Of a stretch of DNA of 64,000 bases, positions 10,113 to 19,746 are shown piece after piece. The stretch comes from Nitrosomonas sp. (lineage in GTDB: Bacteria; Pseudomonadota; Gammaproteobacteria; Burkholderiales; Nitrosomonadaceae): positions 248,001 through 312,000 of the forward strand of contig JAMWZY010000001.1 of NCBI GenBank assembly GCA_024281825.1. Reading direction: 5' to 3'. The number at the start of each line of letters is the position of its first letter. The stretch's first letter is position 1. A program made the translations under genes and the position numbers. A model generated the notes under the pieces. It searched no databases. It saw only the letters and a list, made by a program, of their open reading frames with translations, and had not been told where the DNA came from.

Positions 10113-10385
10113 ATGACACCAGAAAGTACCATGACCATTGCTAGGCAAGCGATTGAAATTACTTTTATCGTATCCGCCCCGCTATTATTGTCGGCTTTGA
10201 TAACAGGCTTGATGGTCAGCATCTTCCAAGCTGCCACACAAATCAATGAGATGACATTATCTTTTATTCCTAAGCTATTAGTGATGTTCATTGTCATGAT
10301 TGTTGCAGGTCCTTGGATGATCAGTATCATGACAGATTACATGCAGCGATTATTTTCCGACATTCCGTGGATAGCGATTGGATAG
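10113..10385 (+). CDS. fliQ: FliQ, flagellar export gate protein
   Basis: Small two-helix membrane subunit of the export gate. 90 residues, the family length, starting MTPESTMTIARQAI with hydrophobic stretches near 16-40 and 55-75 and the conserved QAATQINEMTLSFIPK. AGGAAAG lies about 8 nt before the ATG. Located between fliP and fliR as usual. Confidence 0.96.
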   Translation: MTPESTMTIARQAIEITFIVSAPLLLSALITGLMVSIFQAATQINEMTLSFIPKLLVMFIVMIVAGPWMISIMTDYMQRLFSDIPWIAIG

Positions 10386-10458
10386 TTTTCAAAAAGTAAA
10401 CCTATCCGTGTTAGCTTGATAATGTGCACATGTCTCGATCAGCAATGTTTAATACGCC

Positions 10459-11256
10459 ATGATCAGCATTACTACAGATGAACTCTATACATTGTTGGCT
10501 ACCTTCATTTGGCCGCTCAGCAGAATACTGGCGTTGATTGCAACGGCGCCAATTTTGGGAAACCCAAGTACTCCTATTAGAGTTAAAGTTGGATTGGCCA
10601 TTATGATGACTGTTTTGGTGGCGCCAACCGTTGAAAAATCCTTGCCAGACATCGATCCCGCTTCAGGCTTGGGATTTATTATATTGCTGCAACAATTACT
10701 GATCGGTATTGCAATTGGTTTTGTCATGCGTATCGTTTTTGTCGCTGTTGAGATGGCTGGCGAGTTAATTGGCTTACAAATGGGGCTTGGCTTCGCGATC
10801 TTTTTTGACCCGCAAAATTCCGGCCAGATCGACATAATTGGCCGTTTTCTCGGTGTTATTGCCAGTTTAGCCTTCTTGGCCATGAATGGGCATTTAATGG
10901 TACTAGCATTGATTTCACAAAGCTTCAGTACATTACCGGTAGGCGTGAGTGGTGTAAATGAGCTTACATTTCAAACCTTGGCAAATTGGGGACAAGAAAT
11001 TTTCAAATCTGGCTTGCAATTATCGCTACCCGTGTTAACAGCCTTATTGATTACCAACTTAGCTTTAGGAATTTTGACTCGTGCTGCACCACAATTAAAC
11101 ATTTTTGCTGTTGGTTTTCCATTGACACTATCCATCGGTCTTTTCGTACTGGCTCTGAGCATGCCTTTTTATGCGCCGATTCTTGAACGACTTGTGTTCG
11201 ATGGGCTTAATTTAATGATGGGGATCGTAAATATCACAAAATTAAATATGCCCTGA
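10459..11256 (+). CDS. fliR: FliR, flagellar export gate protein
   Basis: Multi-pass membrane subunit that completes the FliPQR gate. 265 residues with about six hydrophobic segments and the family signature GLQMGLGFAIFFDPQNSGQ near 112-130; the C-terminal region NIFAVGFPLTLSIGLFVL is also typical. It follows fliQ by 73 nt and closes the flagellar cluster in this window. Confidence 0.95.
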   Translation: MISITTDELYTLLATFIWPLSRILALIATAPILGNPSTPIRVKVGLAIMMTVLVAPTVEKSLPDIDPASGLGFIILLQQLLIGIAIGFVMRIVFVAVEMAGELIGLQMGLGFAIFFDPQNSGQIDIIGRFLGVIASLAFLAMNGHLMVLALISQSFSTLPVGVSGVNELTFQTLANWGQEIFKSGLQLSLPVLTALLITNLALGILTRAAPQLNIFAVGFPLTLSIGLFVLALSMPFYAPILERLVFDGLNLMMGIVNITKLNMP

Positions 11257-11380
11257 CAGAAGAGGTTTGTCGATACTGCCTGCAAATCAAAGCAAAAGGT
11301 AAGTTTTATCGAAAAATGACGGTAACCCAATCAAGTTTTATTTGTGAACGAGGCATTGTCTTCGTTTATTTATTGCATAG

Positions 11381-11455
11381 ATGATGAAATCATTCCTTAT
11401 AATCGGGGCTATTCTTTTGTGGTTTCTTAATCAAGAATATAAAAAAGATGAATGA
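11381..11455 (+). CDS. possible 24-residue hydrophobic small protein
   Basis: An open frame of 24 codons begins ATG ATG at 11381 and ends TGA at 11453-11455. It would encode a single hydrophobic helix (SFLIIGAILLWFL) followed by a charged tail ending KKDE. The layout resembles small membrane proteins, but there is no clear ribosome binding site and such frames can occur by chance. Low confidence. Confidence 0.2.
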   Translation: MMKSFLIIGAILLWFLNQEYKKDE

Positions 11456-11512
11456 TTGACATATCTCTTATACTGTCCGCTTAATCAATATATTCAATCG
11501 AGTGGGGCCAAA

Positions 11513-12355
11513 ATGGAAATACGTGAAATAGTCGGCAATGTTCGTTCAATATTTTCTTTACCAGAAGCTGTTATTCGCATCAATGAATTAATTGAATCAG
11601 GGGATACCTGCAACACTGAGATAGAACGTGTCATTCTTAATGATCCTGCACTGACAGCAAAATTGTTGAAGTTTGCCAATAGCACGTATTTTGGCTTCTC
11701 AGGAAAGGTGGATACAGTACAAAGAGCCGTTTCAATCATTGGTCACAAAGAATTGCGCAATCTGGCGATTGCAGCATCCGTAACTGCTACGTTTAAAGAT
11801 ATTCCATCGAATCTGCTAAACATGGACACATTTTGGCAGCACAGCGTGGCTTGCGGAGTTATTGCGCGATTGTTGACGTCGAATGTGGAAAATAGGGAGC
11901 GTTTCTTTATAGCAGGATTATTGCATGCTGTCGGCAGACTTATTCTGCTCCATCAATTTCCTAAGGAGTCAGCTAAAGCGCTGGGCCTCTTTAACGAAGG
12001 TGAAGAAGCTGTGCTTAATGCAGAACGCAAAGCTTTTGGTTTCGCTCACCCTAACCTAGGAGCAGAGCTTTTGCGGCAATGGAAGCTCCCTACCGATATT
12101 TGCAAGATGGTGGAATTACAGTTTGAGGCGATATTGGATACTAGAGATAAATTTGATGCATCTACGCTAAATGCTGCAGTTGGTATTGCCAATCTTATGC
12201 AGCCTTATACGAGTCAAAAAATCGATTCCGAGAAATCCATATCAAAATGTACATTTGAAGCTTGGGACTTTCTTGGTTTAACACCGGAATTAATTGAATC
12301 CATTATCACTGTGGCAAAACTGCAAGTGATCGAATTGACCAATATGATTAAATAA
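11513..12355 (+). CDS. HDOD-domain signal transduction protein
   Basis: HDOD proteins are HD-like domains usually lacking nuclease residues and act in regulation, often with cyclic-di-GMP or chemotaxis. About 280 residues; the domain spans most of the protein, with SLPEAVIRINELI, the ILNDPALTAKLLKFANSTYFGF block and the FFIAGLLHAVGRLILLHQFP helix where an HD protein would have its metal site. I chose the ATG at 11513, giving the usual MEIREIVGNVRSIFSLP start, instead of an upstream TTG at 11456. It stands alone between the flagellar cluster and secA. No specific partner can be named. Confidence 0.85.
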   Translation: MEIREIVGNVRSIFSLPEAVIRINELIESGDTCNTEIERVILNDPALTAKLLKFANSTYFGFSGKVDTVQRAVSIIGHKELRNLAIAASVTATFKDIPSNLLNMDTFWQHSVACGVIARLLTSNVENRERFFIAGLLHAVGRLILLHQFPKESAKALGLFNEGEEAVLNAERKAFGFAHPNLGAELLRQWKLPTDICKMVELQFEAILDTRDKFDASTLNAAVGIANLMQPYTSQKIDSEKSISKCTFEAWDFLGLTPELIESIITVAKLQVIELTNMIK

Positions 12356-12537
12356 TCATATCCTGAAAAATGCCTTGTCCTCAAGACACAGAATATTGCG
12401 ACTTCCTGGTGGAAATAGAAACCGGAAATGCGTGAATAGCGTTTATTTTTGGAGAAGATGGCTCGTCCGTGCAGTTATCCGTTTTTAATTCATAGGATGC
12501 TTAAAATTGGTGAGTACAATTCTAAGCTCATAGAGTT

Positions 12538-15270
12538 CTATTTAATCTTGCCATGACACTGTTTGTATTTTTTCCCTGATCCACAAGGGCAAGGATCGTT
12601 GCGCCCGATTTTATTGTCATGGCGTACAAAAGGTTTGACTTTAGGTTGCTCTCTACTTCGGTCGGCTGGCTTATCCTCTTCTAGCGCTTCGTAACTGGTA
12701 TGGTGGTACTCAACGTTTTCTGGTGCGCGTAATGTTTCGGTGACCGCTTCCACTTGCTGCTCGTTTTTGATCTGGACTGTCAACAGTATCTTGGTGACTT
12801 CATTTTTCACTTCTTCGAGCATGGTGGTAAATAACTCGAAAGCTTCACGTTTATACTCTTGCTTGGGATTTTTCTGAGCATAGCCACGTAAATGGATGCC
12901 TTGGCGTAAATGATCCAATGCCGCCAAGTGCTCACGCCAGTGAGAATCCAAAGTTTGCAACATCACCGCGCGTTCATAGTGGTGCATGATATCCGAGCCT
13001 ACTTGTTCAACTTTGTTCTGATACGATTCACTGGCAAGATCGAGAATGCGTTGTAATAAATTCTCCTCATGTAAGTCTTGGTTTTGCTCAAGCCATTTTT
13101 GCAAAGGAAAATGTAATTGATATTCGGATGCAAGTGCGCGCTCTAAACCTGGTACATCCCACTGCTCTTCAACGCTTTGCAGCGGAATATACGCATAATA
13201 TAAATTACTGAGCACATTTTCTCGCATGGCGATAATCGTATCGGTGATATCCGAGCCTGCTTCTAATAATTCATTGCGTTGTTGGTAGATGACGTTACGT
13301 TGATCATTGGCAACATCGTCATAATCGAGTAATTGTTTGCGCATGTCGAAGTTTCTAGCTTCTACTTTGCGCTGCGCATTTTCAATCGCGCGTGTCACCC
13401 AAGGGTGCTCAATTGCCTCTCCTTCAGGCATTTTAAGGCGCGTCATGATATTCGCAACACGATCCGAAGCAAAAATACGTAGCAATGGGTCTTCCAGCGA
13501 TAAATAGAAGCGGCTTGAACCAGGATCGCCTTGCCTTCCTGATCGGCCACGCAATTGATTGTCAACACGGCGTGATTCATGCCGCTCGGTGCCAATAATA
13601 TGCAGCCCGCCTAACCGCAAAATTTCATCATGGGTTACTTGCCATTTGGATTGAATCTCTTCAATTTTTTGTTTTTTCGCGTCTTCGCTTAATTGCGTGT
13701 CACTGCGAATATGTTCGATCTCCGGTTCTGGATTACCGCCCAATACGATGTCAGTACCACGCCCCGCCATATTAGTGGCAATCGTAATCATTTTGGGACG
13801 GCCAGCTTGTGTAACGATATTAGCTTCGCTGGCATGTTGCTTAGCGTTTAGCACTTGATGCGGTAATTTTTCACGCTCCAACAACTTAGAAAGTAACTCG
13901 TTATTTTCGATTGAGGTTGTGCCCACCAAAACGGGTTGCCCGCGTTCATAGCATTCCTTGATTCCTTCCACAATTGCGGCATTTTTCTCTTTCGTTGTTT
14001 TATAAACAAGGTCCATACGATCATCACGTACCATGGGTCGATGGGTTGGGATAATCACGGTTTCTAAACCATAAATTTGTTGGAACTCAGCCGCTTCGGT
14101 ATCCGCCGTACCAGTCATGCCAGATAGCTTCTGGTACATGCGAAAATAATTCTGGAAAGTGATCGAGGCAAGCGTCTGGTTTTCTTTCTGAATTGCAACG
14201 CCTTCTTTGGCTTCAACGGCTTGATGCAATCCATCTGACCAACGTCGTCCCGACATTAACCGACCTGTGAACTCATCAACGATGACTACTTCACCATCTT
14301 GTACAACGTAATGCTGATCTAAGAAATACAAGTAGTGTGCGCGCAAACCAGCATTCAGGTGATGAATCAGCGTAATGTTAGCTGGATCGTAAAGGCTTGA
14401 ACCAATTTTCAGCAATCCCGCATCTGTCAATAATTGTTCTGAATGTTCGAAACCAGCTTCACTCAATGTAACCTGGTGCGATTTTTCATCAACGCTGAAA
14501 TCGCCGGCGCTTTCTTCAGTTTCTTGGCGCTTGAGCTTCGGTATCAATTTATTGATTTGAATATAAACATCCGTATCGCCTTCTGCTTGGCCAGAGATAA
14601 TTAAAGGCGTGCGCGCTTCATCAATCAGGATCGAATCAACTTCATCCACAATAGCGAAATTAAGCATACGCTGTACTCGCTCATTTGGATGTGTGACCAT
14701 GTTGTCTCGTAAATAATCGAATCCATACTCATTATTGGTGCCGTAGGTAATATCCGCTGCATAAGCGGCTTTCTTCTCGTCATGCGCCATTTGCGCATAA
14801 ATTACGCCGACGCTGATGCCTAGAAATTGATAAATTTTACCCATCCATCCAGCATCACGTTTTGCCAGATAGTCATTAACCGTAACAATATGCACGCCAT
14901 TGTCTGACAATGCATTCAAGTACGCAGGCAGGGTTGCCATCAAAGTTTTGCCCTCGCCCGTTCGCATCTCGGAGATTTTGCCGCCATGCAGTACCATTCC
15001 TCCGATTAGCTGTACATCAAAATGACGCATGCCTAGCGTTCGTTTTGATGCTTCCCGTACAACTGAAAAAGCTTCCGGCAATAGCGCGTTGAGCGTTTCT
15101 CCATCGGCTATTCGTTGCTTGAATTCATCAGTTTTACTGCGGAGATCGGCATCCGATAACTGTGCGATTGATGACTCCATATCGTTAATCGTGCGCACAG
15201 TCTGAGCGTACTGTTTGATCATTCGATCATTTCGACTACCAAAAATCTTTTTGAGTAGATTAGTTAGCAT
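12538..15270 (-). CDS. secA: SecA, preprotein translocase ATPase
   Basis: Motor that drives unfolded preproteins through SecYEG. 910 residues, full length. The Walker A segment [14 protein letters not shown] lies near 102-115, the [15 protein letters not shown] motif near 208-222, and the C-terminal zinc-binding tail ends in [14 protein letters not shown], which also binds SecB. Transcribed leftward after the M23 peptidase gene, with a gap of about 175 bp. Confidence 0.98.
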   Translation of the reverse strand: MLTNLLKKIFGSRNDRMIKQYAQTVRTINDMESSIAQLSDADLRSKTDEFKQRIADGETLNALLPEAFSVVREASKRTLGMRHFDVQLIGGMVLHGGKISEMRTGEGKTLMATLPAYLNALSDNGVHIVTVNDYLAKRDAGWMGKIYQFLGISVGVIYAQMAHDEKKAAYAADITYGTNNEYGFDYLRDNMVTHPNERVQRMLNFAIVDEVDSILIDEARTPLIISGQAEGDTDVYIQINKLIPKLKRQETEESAGDFSVDEKSHQVTLSEAGFEHSEQLLTDAGLLKIGSSLYDPANITLIHHLNAGLRAHYLYFLDQHYVVQDGEVVIVDEFTGRLMSGRRWSDGLHQAVEAKEGVAIQKENQTLASITFQNYFRMYQKLSGMTGTADTEAAEFQQIYGLETVIIPTHRPMVRDDRMDLVYKTTKEKNAAIVEGIKECYERGQPVLVGTTSIENNELLSKLLEREKLPHQVLNAKQHASEANIVTQAGRPKMITIATNMAGRGTDIVLGGNPEPEIEHIRSDTQLSEDAKKQKIEEIQSKWQVTHDEILRLGGLHIIGTERHESRRVDNQLRGRSGRQGDPGSSRFYLSLEDPLLRIFASDRVANIMTRLKMPEGEAIEHPWVTRAIENAQRKVEARNFDMRKQLLDYDDVANDQRNVIYQQRNELLEAGSDITDTIIAMRENVLSNLYYAYIPLQSVEEQWDVPGLERALASEYQLHFPLQKWLEQNQDLHEENLLQRILDLASESYQNKVEQVGSDIMHHYERAVMLQTLDSHWREHLAALDHLRQGIHLRGYAQKNPKQEYKREAFELFTTMLEEVKNEVTKILLTVQIKNEQQVEAVTETLRAPENVEYHHTSYEALEEDKPADRSREQPKVKPFVRHDNKIGRNDPCPCGSGKKYKQCHGKIK

Positions 15271-15445
15271 AGAGTCTTTAAATTCTTACTAATTGTGGAA
15301 TGGTGGAAAAACAAAAATTATCAAAAGTGCCTTATCTAGGATTGCTTCATTGAATGAAGTGAATGGAGAATGGCACATTGTTTAAGCTGATCATTAGAGC
15401 GAAGTGGCGAAGTGTTTTGCTAAGCTATTCTTTCCAAAACATCCA

Positions 15446-16363
15446 TTATCCTGGTTTCTTTAGAAATTTTGCTGGATTAAGTGACTTGTCATTGTGCCTA
15501 ATTTCGAAATGCAAATGCGCGCCGGTCGAACGTCCGGTGCTTCCAACCTCGGCGATTTTTTGCCCTTGCAATACGATTTGCCCGAGTTCTACCAGCCTTT
15601 TAGATGCATGCGCATAACGACTAACCAAATCATTTCCATGATCAATTTCGATCATATTACCATAATCGGGATGTCGATCCGAATAAACGACCACTCCTGC
15701 TGCTGCTGCTTTGATCGGTGTTCCTGTGGGTGCAGAAAAATCGACTCCTTCATGAAAGGCTTTTCTTCCCGTAAAGGGATCAATGCGATATCCATAACCA
15801 GAAGAAAACCAGTCTATTTCTACAGGCATTTCAGAGGGTACGATCAGTTTTGACAAACGATCATTACGAAGTAATAAATCCAAAGCACCCAATTTATCGG
15901 TTTTTTCGATTAATAAATTGGAAAGCTCTTCTACTTTATCGTTGAATTCGCTCAGGGTAAATTCATTACTTGGTAACGCATGATAAACACCCCCTTGTCC
16001 GGGCGCTTCCATCATAAAAAGATCATTGGATTTAATACCAGAGGATTCAGCTAAGCGCTCACCAAGCACGTCCAATTGCATCAACTGTGCCTGCATTTGA
16101 CCTAACTTACTCGCCATACTATTAAGATTTTCCTGCATGTGCGTTTGGATTTTTTGGTGCCTTTCTTCTAAAGGATTAACCAAAACAGCTCGTACTGCCG
16201 GAATATCAATTTGGTGCGCATACCGAAGTGAAATGAAATTTAGGCTTAGAGCGAGGAGCAAAACGATGCATACAAATGCACCTGATATTAATATAATATT
16301 TGCTTTCGTGAGCCTTAATTTTTTTGTTCGGTCTGAATTATTCGAAATAAAAATGATGTTCAT
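15446..16363 (-). CDS. M23-family metallopeptidase (LytM-type), membrane-anchored
   Basis: Predicted envelope peptidoglycan hydrolase or regulator of cell-wall hydrolysis. 305 residues: a cytoplasmic N-terminus, one membrane helix near 22-46, a coiled-coil stretch near 70-110, and a C-terminal M23 domain. Zinc-site elements are visible: the HEGVDFSAPTGTPI segment and GAHLHFEIR with His 283 and His 285. The active-site residues look intact, so it is probably catalytic and not a degenerate LytM regulator. The order DUF721 gene, M23 gene, secA is a familiar betaproteobacterial arrangement. Confidence 0.9.
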   Translation of the reverse strand: MNIIFISNNSDRTKKLRLTKANIILISGAFVCIVLLLALSLNFISLRYAHQIDIPAVRAVLVNPLEERHQKIQTHMQENLNSMASKLGQMQAQLMQLDVLGERLAESSGIKSNDLFMMEAPGQGGVYHALPSNEFTLSEFNDKVEELSNLLIEKTDKLGALDLLLRNDRLSKLIVPSEMPVEIDWFSSGYGYRIDPFTGRKAFHEGVDFSAPTGTPIKAAAAGVVVYSDRHPDYGNMIEIDHGNDLVSRYAHASKRLVELGQIVLQGQKIAEVGSTGRSTGAHLHFEIRHNDKSLNPAKFLKKPG

Positions 16364-16409
16364 ATAAAAAATAAATGATGCCTATAAATAGTGATATATA
16401 AATAGAAAT

Positions 16410-16895
16410 ATGACATCTCAAAAAGTTAATGTTTATCTTGATATGCTTGGCGAATCGCCAGAGTATAAAAATATTCTTTCATTGGCTCATACGTTTTATG
16501 AAAACCAATTGGCATTTGCGAAACTAGTTCCAGCCAATCTGGCACCCTATTGTTACCTCAGCAATATTAGTGATGGCGAGCTAACAATCATTACAAAAAA
16601 TGGCGCTATTGCTGCAAAACTCAAGCAACTTTCCCCAACATTGCTGGATAAACTGCAAAAGCTAGGATGGAAAATTACTTCAATTCACTTATTGGTGCAA
16701 GGTAATTTCTTTCAGGATAAAGTGGATTCTTCTGATAAACAAAGACATATCAAAAAAATAAATTTCACTCATGCTGCCCGGGAGAGTCTAAATGAATTTG
16801 TTACCGCTTCACAGGACAGTGAACTGATAAGAGCCGTGAAGTCTTTTCTTCAGAAGCACGAGCGTAACCCAACCCAACTTCATTTAAAAAAATAA
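16410..16895 (+). CDS. DUF721 / DciA-like protein
   Basis: 161 residues with the DUF721 pattern: an N-terminal helix, LVPANLAPYCYLSNISDGELTI and LTIITKNGAIAAKLKQLSPTLLDKL. DciA, the characterised member of this family, loads the replicative helicase DnaB in bacteria without DnaC; whether this protein does so is inference. It is divergent from the M23 peptidase gene, with 46 bp between the starts that must hold both promoters. Confidence 0.75.
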   Translation: MTSQKVNVYLDMLGESPEYKNILSLAHTFYENQLAFAKLVPANLAPYCYLSNISDGELTIITKNGAIAAKLKQLSPTLLDKLQKLGWKITSIHLLVQGNFFQDKVDSSDKQRHIKKINFTHAARESLNEFVTASQDSELIRAVKSFLQKHERNPTQLHLKK

Positions 16896-16982
16896 GCAAT
16901 TAACATTTTGAAGCACTGTAAGATTCCGGATTGCTGTTCATTAATATTGTCCAACACAAGCGTTTAACAAAGGAGTAATTAA

Positions 16983-17423
16983 ATGAAATCTGTAACTACG
17001 CTAAGCATAGCATTGGTTTTATTACTATGGTTGTCCGGTTGCGCTAATACAAGACCTATTCTATACCCGAACGATCATTATAATTCCGTGGGGCGAGAGG
17101 TGGCAGAAGCAGATGTTGAAGCTTGTAGACGGCTTGCTGAATCCGCTGGCGCTAGCGAGGATAACGGTGATTCAACAGTAGGTAGGGTTGCGACTAGCAC
17201 CGCTATGGGAGCGGGAATGGGTGCTGCAGGTGGGGCAGTTGGAGGCGCAATTTCTGGTGCAGCGGGTCATGGCTCGTTAGTCGGTGCTGCGAGTGGCGCT
17301 GCAATTGGATTGTTGCGGGGTATTTTCTTTGCAGCAAGACCTGCTCAACCTAATCAAGCATACGTCAATTTTGTACACCGATGCTTACAGGAAAAAGGCT
17401 ATTCAGTAACCGGATGGCAATGA
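16983..17423 (+). CDS. glycine-zipper lipoprotein
   Basis: 146-residue predicted lipoprotein. The signal peptide ends in the lipobox LSGC with Cys 20 as the acylation site. The middle (about 70-115) is a Gly/Ala-rich glycine-zipper stretch (GMGAAGGAVGGAISGAAGHG), typical of small outer-membrane lipoproteins that insert in or cross-link the envelope. The C-terminal part has a Cys in YVNFVHRCLQEKGYSVTGWQ. AAAGGAGT precedes the ATG. Function unknown. Confidence 0.8.
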   Translation: MKSVTTLSIALVLLLWLSGCANTRPILYPNDHYNSVGREVAEADVEACRRLAESAGASEDNGDSTVGRVATSTAMGAGMGAAGGAVGGAISGAAGHGSLVGAASGAAIGLLRGIFFAARPAQPNQAYVNFVHRCLQEKGYSVTGWQ

Positions 17424-17518
17424 TATGAGTCAACAATAAACCTTTCTCTCATTGTAAAGAAAGTGATGATGGGAAATTAACCGAATGTTATAGAGAATCT
17501 TTTAAGGAACACGGGAAG

Positions 17519-17636
17519 AAAAATTCATCCGCGCTTTACGATTAGGAGGAGCTCAGCGCGGATGAATACGAGGGAGGGGTATAACCACAAACTTCTTGCT
17601 AACAAAGCTACTGATCAACTAACGTTCAAACAGTGT
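17519..17636 (-). ncRNA. predicted small RNA A (CTCCTCC-loop, paralogue of RNA B)
   Basis: Predicted transcript of about 118 nt on the minus strand, in the 325-bp gap between the lipoprotein and DUF4105 genes. It starts about 7 nt after a CATAAT -10 box. It ends in a perfect 12-bp hairpin (arms 17523-17534 and 17556-17567, ATTCATCCGCGC/GCGCGGATGAAT) followed on the minus strand by TTTTT. The hairpin loop reads GAGCTCCTCCTAATC, complementary to Shine-Dalgarno sequences; CCCCTCCCTCG lies just before the hairpin. Promoter, spacing and terminator are shared with RNA B at 58941-59022. No open frame is apparent. No expression data; prediction only. Confidence 0.65.
17523..17567 (-). terminator. intrinsic terminator of small RNA A
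   Basis: Perfect 12-bp stem, 21-nt loop containing CTCCTCCT on the minus strand, then five T residues on that strand. It could also end the DUF4105 transcript, which runs leftward from 19668 to 17749. Confidence 0.75.
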
Positions 17637-17642
17637 GAAACC

Positions 17643-17688
17643 ATTATGCGCGTAACTTTGCGTTTTGGGAATGTGACAAATTGTCGCA
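17643..17688 (-). promoter_or_regulatory. promoter and activator-type palindrome of small RNA A
   Basis: Read on the minus strand: TGCGACAATTTGTCACA (17672-17688), then directly a -35-like TTCCCA (17666-17671), a 17-bp spacer and the -10 box CATAAT (17643-17648). The weak -35 box abutting a palindrome suggests an activator-dependent promoter. The same elements with identical spacing precede small RNA B. Confidence 0.65.
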
Positions 17689-17748
17689 GCAGGATACGGA
17701 AACATAACAATGTCTGTTGCGATTGATTTGATGCAGGCACCGCTCCCA

Positions 17749-19668
17749 TTAGAAAAAGTAATTGACTGAAAAGATTCCCTCGTGATTGTGGTCATAACGA
17801 TTCAATTCAAGCCGAACATCAAGATCTTGCGAGATGGCGTAGCGTGTTGCAAATTGTGTCGTAAAAAACAGCTTGGTCTCTCCTAGTAAGAAGATCTGAT
17901 AACTACCCGACAACTTGATGCGCCAATTCTGAGCAACATCATAATAGGCGCCAACTTCAACATCGCCTCCCAAGCGGTAATAGTCTTTTAGTCCCTTAGA
18001 AACTTCCGCTTTTACATCGGCAAAGGAAAAAAGTAGCAATGGCGAAAAGAAATGTGGACGATAGGAAAGTCCCCGACCATAACTGCCTTTGAAGACGTTG
18101 CAGTAATGACAGTCATGGTCTCTCAGTGTGTCAATTCCGACATCCAACCGCCAAGACAGTTTGTTGAATAAGGGATCGAAGGGATTGAGCGCGGTAATGG
18201 CAAGAAACTTTGCCTGATCCAATCTGAGGCGTTCAGATTCAAGGAAGTAACGAAGCTTGAGATCCATAAAAATGATTTCTGAATTCTTATCGTAACCGAT
18301 GTCTCTTGCCATTAAATCATGATAGGCCGGACGATAGGCGAATTCGAGAAAAGGTTCGTGATCATTATGCCCTGCTCCAAATTGCAAACGATCCGTGCCA
18401 TGTCCACGATCAGGCCGTGTTGAAAATTGCGCGATCTGATTGTTGCCATCGTCGCTAATGGGCAGTCGACTCCGCGCCAGTAATACTGAGCGTGGGATTT
18501 TGACTTCTTTATCCGTTTTTCTCTGCATGCTCAAATATTGCAAATAGTCCATATAGGCATTGAGCAGCAATGCTTTTGATGCATCGGGGAGCCGTTTGAA
18601 ACGTTCATCTTCTATCGTAGCTTTCTCTTTGACGATATCCAAAAAAAGCTGTTGTTCCTCAACAGTCATATGCAGGCGCTTATGATTCATTTTGGTCAAA
18701 ACCGCAGGACGGTAGTCGACTTGCTTCACCAGATCCTTTTGCGCTTTGACGAGTTTGATGGTGTCCGTGGGAATGACACTGAAGAAAAATTGATCTTTTA
18801 AGTGCAATTCGGGATTAGCAATTTCTAACAACGAAAGCACATGATACGAACAGTTTTCCTGGAAATAATAGTAATCAAAATAAGTTCCGCCTAATTCCCA
18901 CAGATGCAACAACATCATATTAAGCTGATCTTCGGTAAATTTGAGTTGATACTCCCAAAGATCGCGGCTCTCCCAATTGTTGTATTCCTGTACTTTGGTG
19001 TAATAAGGGAATATTGCAAATCGGCCTTCGAATGAACCAATCAATCCTTTCATGGCATATAAAAATGCATTGTCGGTATCCGGTTCTGCGGCATAGTTGG
19101 CGCCGTAATTCATCAATTGATTATCAGGGCCTGTCCTTCGGCTATCGATGCGAATCAACGTGTGGCCAAACATCGAAGCGGGGTTGTTGAGGAAATAGGA
19201 GGCAAATACCAGTGTCACCCCGACCGGATCCAACGTTGTTATCCAGCGATTCAAGCGGTCGCAATGTTGTATCTGAATCCGGTTCGGATCAAACTGCAGT
19301 TGCTGATTTAGCCATTTAAATCGTGCCGGAAAATTACATTGTGGATGTTCTTTGCCATCTGCAAGTTGTTCTATGGGAGTAAAGAAACTGGCAAGTGTTG
19401 CGGCTAACTCAGATTCTGGATCAGTTTTTCCAGCGGGAGAATTAAAAAAATCCATGCCATCGGCTTCGCTCACCACGCCGCCAAAAGTTTTTTTATTATA
19501 TTTCAGCAATAGCCGCCAGACACGTTCATTGCTGAGTTGTTGCTGTTTTGCTTGCTGTTGGAGTTCTAGAAGGTAGTGATTGTTAACGCTGGCATAAGTA
19601 ACACTTAAGGCAAAGCCAAAACCAAAACACAGTAACACCGCGCAGCATACGAATCCAAACCGAAGCAC
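17749..19668 (-). CDS. DUF4105 outer-membrane/periplasmic protein
   Basis: 639 residues with a signal peptide (about 1-27). The central region carries the DUF4105 core: FASYFLNNPASMFGHTLIRID near 155-175, then AEPDTDNAFLYAMKGLIGSFEGRF and a Tyr/Phe-rich FDYYYFQENCSYHVLSLLE. The C-terminal 200 residues alternate polar and hydrophobic residues and end VNYFF, as in outer-membrane beta-barrels. The conserved His and Cys resemble NlpC/P60-like peptidase folds, but catalysis is unproven. It lies downstream of a DUF3015 gene on the same strand, a pairing I believe is recurrent in proteobacteria. Confidence 0.82.
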   Translation of the reverse strand: MLRFGFVCCAVLLCFGFGFALSVTYASVNNHYLLELQQQAKQQQLSNERVWRLLLKYNKKTFGGVVSEADGMDFFNSPAGKTDPESELAATLASFFTPIEQLADGKEHPQCNFPARFKWLNQQLQFDPNRIQIQHCDRLNRWITTLDPVGVTLVFASYFLNNPASMFGHTLIRIDSRRTGPDNQLMNYGANYAAEPDTDNAFLYAMKGLIGSFEGRFAIFPYYTKVQEYNNWESRDLWEYQLKFTEDQLNMMLLHLWELGGTYFDYYYFQENCSYHVLSLLEIANPELHLKDQFFFSVIPTDTIKLVKAQKDLVKQVDYRPAVLTKMNHKRLHMTVEEQQLFLDIVKEKATIEDERFKRLPDASKALLLNAYMDYLQYLSMQRKTDKEVKIPRSVLLARSRLPISDDGNNQIAQFSTRPDRGHGTDRLQFGAGHNDHEPFLEFAYRPAYHDLMARDIGYDKNSEIIFMDLKLRYFLESERLRLDQAKFLAITALNPFDPLFNKLSWRLDVGIDTLRDHDCHYCNVFKGSYGRGLSYRPHFFSPLLLFSFADVKAEVSKGLKDYYRLGGDVEVGAYYDVAQNWRIKLSGSYQIFLLGETKLFFTTQFATRYAISQDLDVRLELNRYDHNHEGIFSVNYFF

Positions 19669-19700
19669 AAATGAAAAAAAACAATGTGGAAATTAACTAG

Positions 19701-19726
19701 CGGACATAGTGTAAGTACTATGTCCG
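19701..19726. terminator. perfect inverted repeat between DUF3015 and DUF4105 genes
   Basis: CGGACATAGT (19701-19710) and ACTATGTCCG (19717-19726) form a perfect 10-bp stem with a 6-nt loop, 20 nt after the DUF3015 stop and 32 nt before the DUF4105 start. The T-richness that follows on the minus strand is weak, so it may be an attenuating hairpin or operator instead. Confidence 0.45.
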
Positions 19727-19746
19727 TTGTATCGTATCACTCTCAA

